From assembly GCF_000422465.1 (NCBI RefSeq), contig NZ_AULV01000014.1, forward strand, positions 1-64,000: a DNA stretch of 64,000 bases, in the 5' to 3' direction. The notes under the pieces are model-generated. The model made no database searches. It saw nothing but the letters and a program-made list of their open reading frames with translations, and was not told where the DNA came from. Source of the DNA: Paenibacillus harenae DSM 16969. GTDB lineage: Bacteria; Bacillota; Bacilli; Paenibacillales; Paenibacillaceae. Below, piece after piece: positions 62,103-64,000 of this stretch (its first letter is position 1; every line of letters starts with the position of its first letter). A program made the translations under genes and the position numbers.

Positions 62103-62702
62103 ATGGTTCAAATGAATAGTGACCAGATCTCTACAACGTCATTCTCTACAATGTCACTCGTATCATGTGGTACTGCGACTTCTTATGATTGTATTAAAGA
62201 GACAGAATGGCTTAAACTTGAAACATGGGTGTACAGATACGGTTCTTATGGAACAGTTTCTTCTCGGTTCGAATGGTTAAAGGTTCCCTCAAATACGGAT
62301 ATTGATGTTTTTGCTATTGGACTAAATTCTAATTTCTCTCCTACTCCTGGTACTGAATCTCTATCTTACAAATATGATTTATGTGATCCACTATCTGGTG
62401 TTTGTACTACCTTTGAGAACCCAAAGTCAGTTGCCGACAAGAGAGATGGTGGTGGTTATGCATTCAAAATTGATTTGAACAATAACCCTTACCATAGAAA
62501 TCATCGCGGCTACATGAAGTATAGTTTTACTCCTAACGTAAGCAATGCTATAGTTGCGGATGCATATAGTCATTATGCCCACCAAGTTAGGACTTTTAGT
62601 ATAAACCCATCGATTACCATGCCGTTGGGGGGAGGACTTAGTCTTTCTTACGGAAATGACTTTTCGTATGTACATGGCCACGCTCAATTAAAACCTTGGT
62701 AA
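62103..62702 (+). CDS. unknown protein, probably N-terminally truncated
   Basis: 199 residues from the ATG at 62103 (AGAGGAAG upstream). The frame is open from 62061, but that is inside the T-run of the upstream terminator. Rich in S, T, Y and aromatic residues, no signal peptide; ends in a glycine-rich GGGLSLSYGNDFSYVHGHAQLKPW. It looks like the C-terminal part of a secreted beta-rich protein joined to foreign upstream DNA. Much AT-richer than the genes before it. No family recognised. Confidence 0.5.
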   Translation: MVQMNSDQISTTSFSTMSLVSCGTATSYDCIKETEWLKLETWVYRYGSYGTVSSRFEWLKVPSNTDIDVFAIGLNSNFSPTPGTESLSYKYDLCDPLSGVCTTFENPKSVADKRDGGGYAFKIDLNNNPYHRNHRGYMKYSFTPNVSNAIVADAYSHYAHQVRTFSINPSITMPLGGGLSLSYGNDFSYVHGHAQLKPW

Positions 62703-62741
62703 AACTAGATTGAAATCAAAAATGAAATGGGATGAAATTTA

Positions 62742-63156
62742 ATGAGCAGATTAATTGTGACTATTATATCCCTACTTTTAATTATTTCGATTGGTCTAAA
62801 TGTTTTTTTTCTAACTAATCATTCTTCAGAATCCGAATCGAATTACATTGATGACGATTTTACAGCAGCACTTGGAAGGATATCAGGTGCGTTGGAGAGA
62901 GATGATTATTTTGCTGCTATTGAACAAGCTAATATAGTAAATGCCTTATCGAAATACACTTCTTTTTTCAAAAGAGAATTCATTTGTTAATTCTTATGCT
63001 TCAGTTATCTTTACCACTCTGAGAGACGTATATCTCAGAGATGTAAAATTGAATGATATAAACGATATGGGAAAGTTGTTTCATCAATTACAACTCGACC
63101 CTATAAATGAAACGGCAGCAAGTGAATTACTAATTTTACTCAAGGATCATCCTTAA
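62742..63156 (+). pseudogene. small membrane-anchored protein, frameshifted
   Basis: Frame 1 (62742-62990) starts MSRLIVTIISLLLIISIGLN, an N-terminal membrane anchor, and continues DDFTAALGRISGALERDDYF to LSKYTSFFKRE. After the T6 run near 62965 the second frame (from about 62965 to 63156) continues ENSFVNSYASVIFTTLRDVY and LNDINDMGKLFHQLQLDPIN up to ILLKDHP. Best explained as one gene of about 137 codons with a one-base slip. Function unknown; lies 40 bp after the truncated gene. Confidence 0.6.
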
Positions 63157-63175
63157 CTATTGGAATTTCAGATTG

Positions 63176-63222
63176 TAAAAAGTGGTTGTGCAAAGTTTCT
63201 GCCCAACCACTTTTTCTTTTTT
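63176..63222 (+). terminator. terminator after the frameshifted small gene
   Basis: AAAAAGTGGTTG / CAACCACTTTTT stem, then CTTTTTTG. Confidence 0.9.
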
Positions 63223-63246
63223 GTCATCTTATTGCTATCAACATAG

Positions 63247-63468
63247 TCAAGGGTTTATCTCACGTGCTTCATAATCATTTTCAGTGTCATTATCTTTATT
63301 TTGCATAACCTGTTTCGTCAAGTTTTCTGCCGCTTCTTCGTTAATGGAATTCTCCGCCGATACATGCTCTATCGCATTCTGAGCATAGCTTGTGCCCGAG
63401 TGATTTAAATTGGTAAAGGCAACCGGCTGCTTCTCAATATTGGAGTTGCTTAGCTGATCTTGTTTCAT
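63247..63468 (-). CDS. small hydrophilic protein, possibly spore-associated
   Basis: 73 residues, rich in N, Q, E and A (SNSNIEKQPVAFTNLNHSGT, then SYAQNAIEHVSAENSINEEA). GGAGG lies 10 nt before the ATG. Composition recalls gamma-type small acid-soluble spore proteins, but the typical repeat is not clear, so this is only a suggestion. Confidence 0.5.
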   Translation of the reverse strand: MKQDQLSNSNIEKQPVAFTNLNHSGTSYAQNAIEHVSAENSINEEAAENLTKQVMQNKDNDTENDYEAREINP

Positions 63469-64000
63469 TAGAATCCGACCTCCATTCTATTTATATTCAG
63501 GTTATTTTGGATGAATTCGTTAAATAATATGCACATATAGGTGATTTCTCGGTGATCATCTAATATTAGGAACACTTTTAAATCATTCGAACTTCATTCT
63601 CGGCTTCACAAACCTTAACAAAAGATCTGAAACATTGTGATCACGGAGCCAATTGGTCAGTAGGAGCAAATGCAAACCAAATCCAGCATCAATGATGGGT
63701 AAAATCCAATATAGCTTTCGCCAATGCTCGTTATGATGGACGAAAACCCATTATAGCTTTCGCCAATACGAGCTATAATGGATTTTTGCAGTAACTTTGG
63801 TTCTTGGTTCGACTATTCTCTCTCTATACTGGATTCAATCCAGTGTTATGAACGGTTTTGGAAGAAAAACGGCGTTTGAAGCCTGACAAAGTGGATGGAA
63901 TACAGGATAGCAGACAATGTAAGCCAAATCCGGCATCTATACTAGATGAAATCCGCTATATAATCAAAAAATCCATTAAGTATGTATGCTCTTAAACTAT
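63469..64000. repeat. gene-free end of window with related repeats
   Basis: No gene recognised. TATAGCTTTCGCCAAT occurs at 63710-63725 and 63752-63767 within two related units; the second unit also has arms CCATTATAG and CTATAATGG. A more distant partner (CAAATCCRGCATC) appears near 63679 and 63925. Likely intergenic repeat family. Confidence 0.55.

Noticed and set aside
1..64000. CRISPR array
   Set aside because: The only regular repeat array (31604-32103) has adjoining 51-bp units without unique spacers, and no cas genes are present.
1..64000. tRNA or rRNA genes
   Set aside because: No cloverleaf with a CCA end or conserved rRNA stretch was recognised on either strand.

Overview
The window looks like chromosomal DNA from an endospore-forming Firmicute, most probably Paenibacillus or a close relative. 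The evidence is a spore germinant-receptor operon, YesM/YesN-type two-component genes next to a sugar ABC transporter without its own ATPase, strong GGAGG ribosome binding sites, TTG/GTG starts, a guanine riboswitch before xpt and mid-range GC. No rRNA or tRNA gene was seen.

Layout. 1-302: right end of an IS3-family element. 0.5-4.4 kb (- strand): methyltransferase, DHA2-type efflux pump and thioredoxin-reductase-like flavoprotein behind an Rrf2 repressor gene; the flavoprotein and Rrf2 genes share an upstream 12-bp motif. 4.7-10.2 kb: TolB-like lipoprotein or secreted protein, then a germinant receptor operon (A, C, small D, B) in which the C subunit seems to have lost its ATG. 10.3-17.2 kb: sugar-uptake module: binding protein, YesN regulator and YesM kinase on - and two permeases on +, with an identical 19-bp site exactly 38 nt before the -10 box of both transporter units. 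17.4-20.5 kb: two small membrane proteins, a repeat-bearing gap and a BCCT osmolyte transporter. 20.6-23.9 kb: quinone-detoxification cluster (mhqR, mhqP, mhqO, mhqD, flavin reductase). 24-30.6 kb: a decayed DUF1835-type gene, a stalk-domain/RCC1-like secreted protein, a metallo-hydrolase, and an ABC exporter with its OmpR-type regulator and kinase.

30.7-41 kb: MerR/TipA regulator with a textbook 19-bp-spacer promoter, a ten-copy 51-bp minisatellite, BadF-type kinase, a deletion scar joining truncated HxlR and alcohol-dehydrogenase genes, a Gfo/Idh/MocA oxidoreductase, a methyltransferase with its own MerR-type promoter, two tiny overlapping genes, a large GDYXXLXY membrane protein, a second MerR/TipA regulator and an alkyltransferase-like protein. 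41.3-43.1 kb: yjlC-ndh respiratory operon with a Rex-like site. 43.2-48.2 kb: two related glycosyltransferase-like genes pointing away from each other, with an IS4 element and an IS256 remnant between them; the second gene is broken by frameshifts.

48.3-64 kb: PNPOx-like protein, AHSA1/SRPBCC and DoxX genes, M24 peptidase-like protein, PhoX-type phosphatase, EcsC, MscS channel, xpt with guanine riboswitch, a chromosomal ParM actin with a ParR-like partner, aadK, greA, a TetR regulator divergent from an ABC-2/YhgE-type membrane protein with nested palindromes between them, then an AT-rich tail of truncated or frameshifted small genes and repeats.

The least expected items are the two-site operator pair of the sugar module, the damaged gerA/gerC ATGA junction, the ParM/ParR-like cassette and the 51-bp minisatellite.
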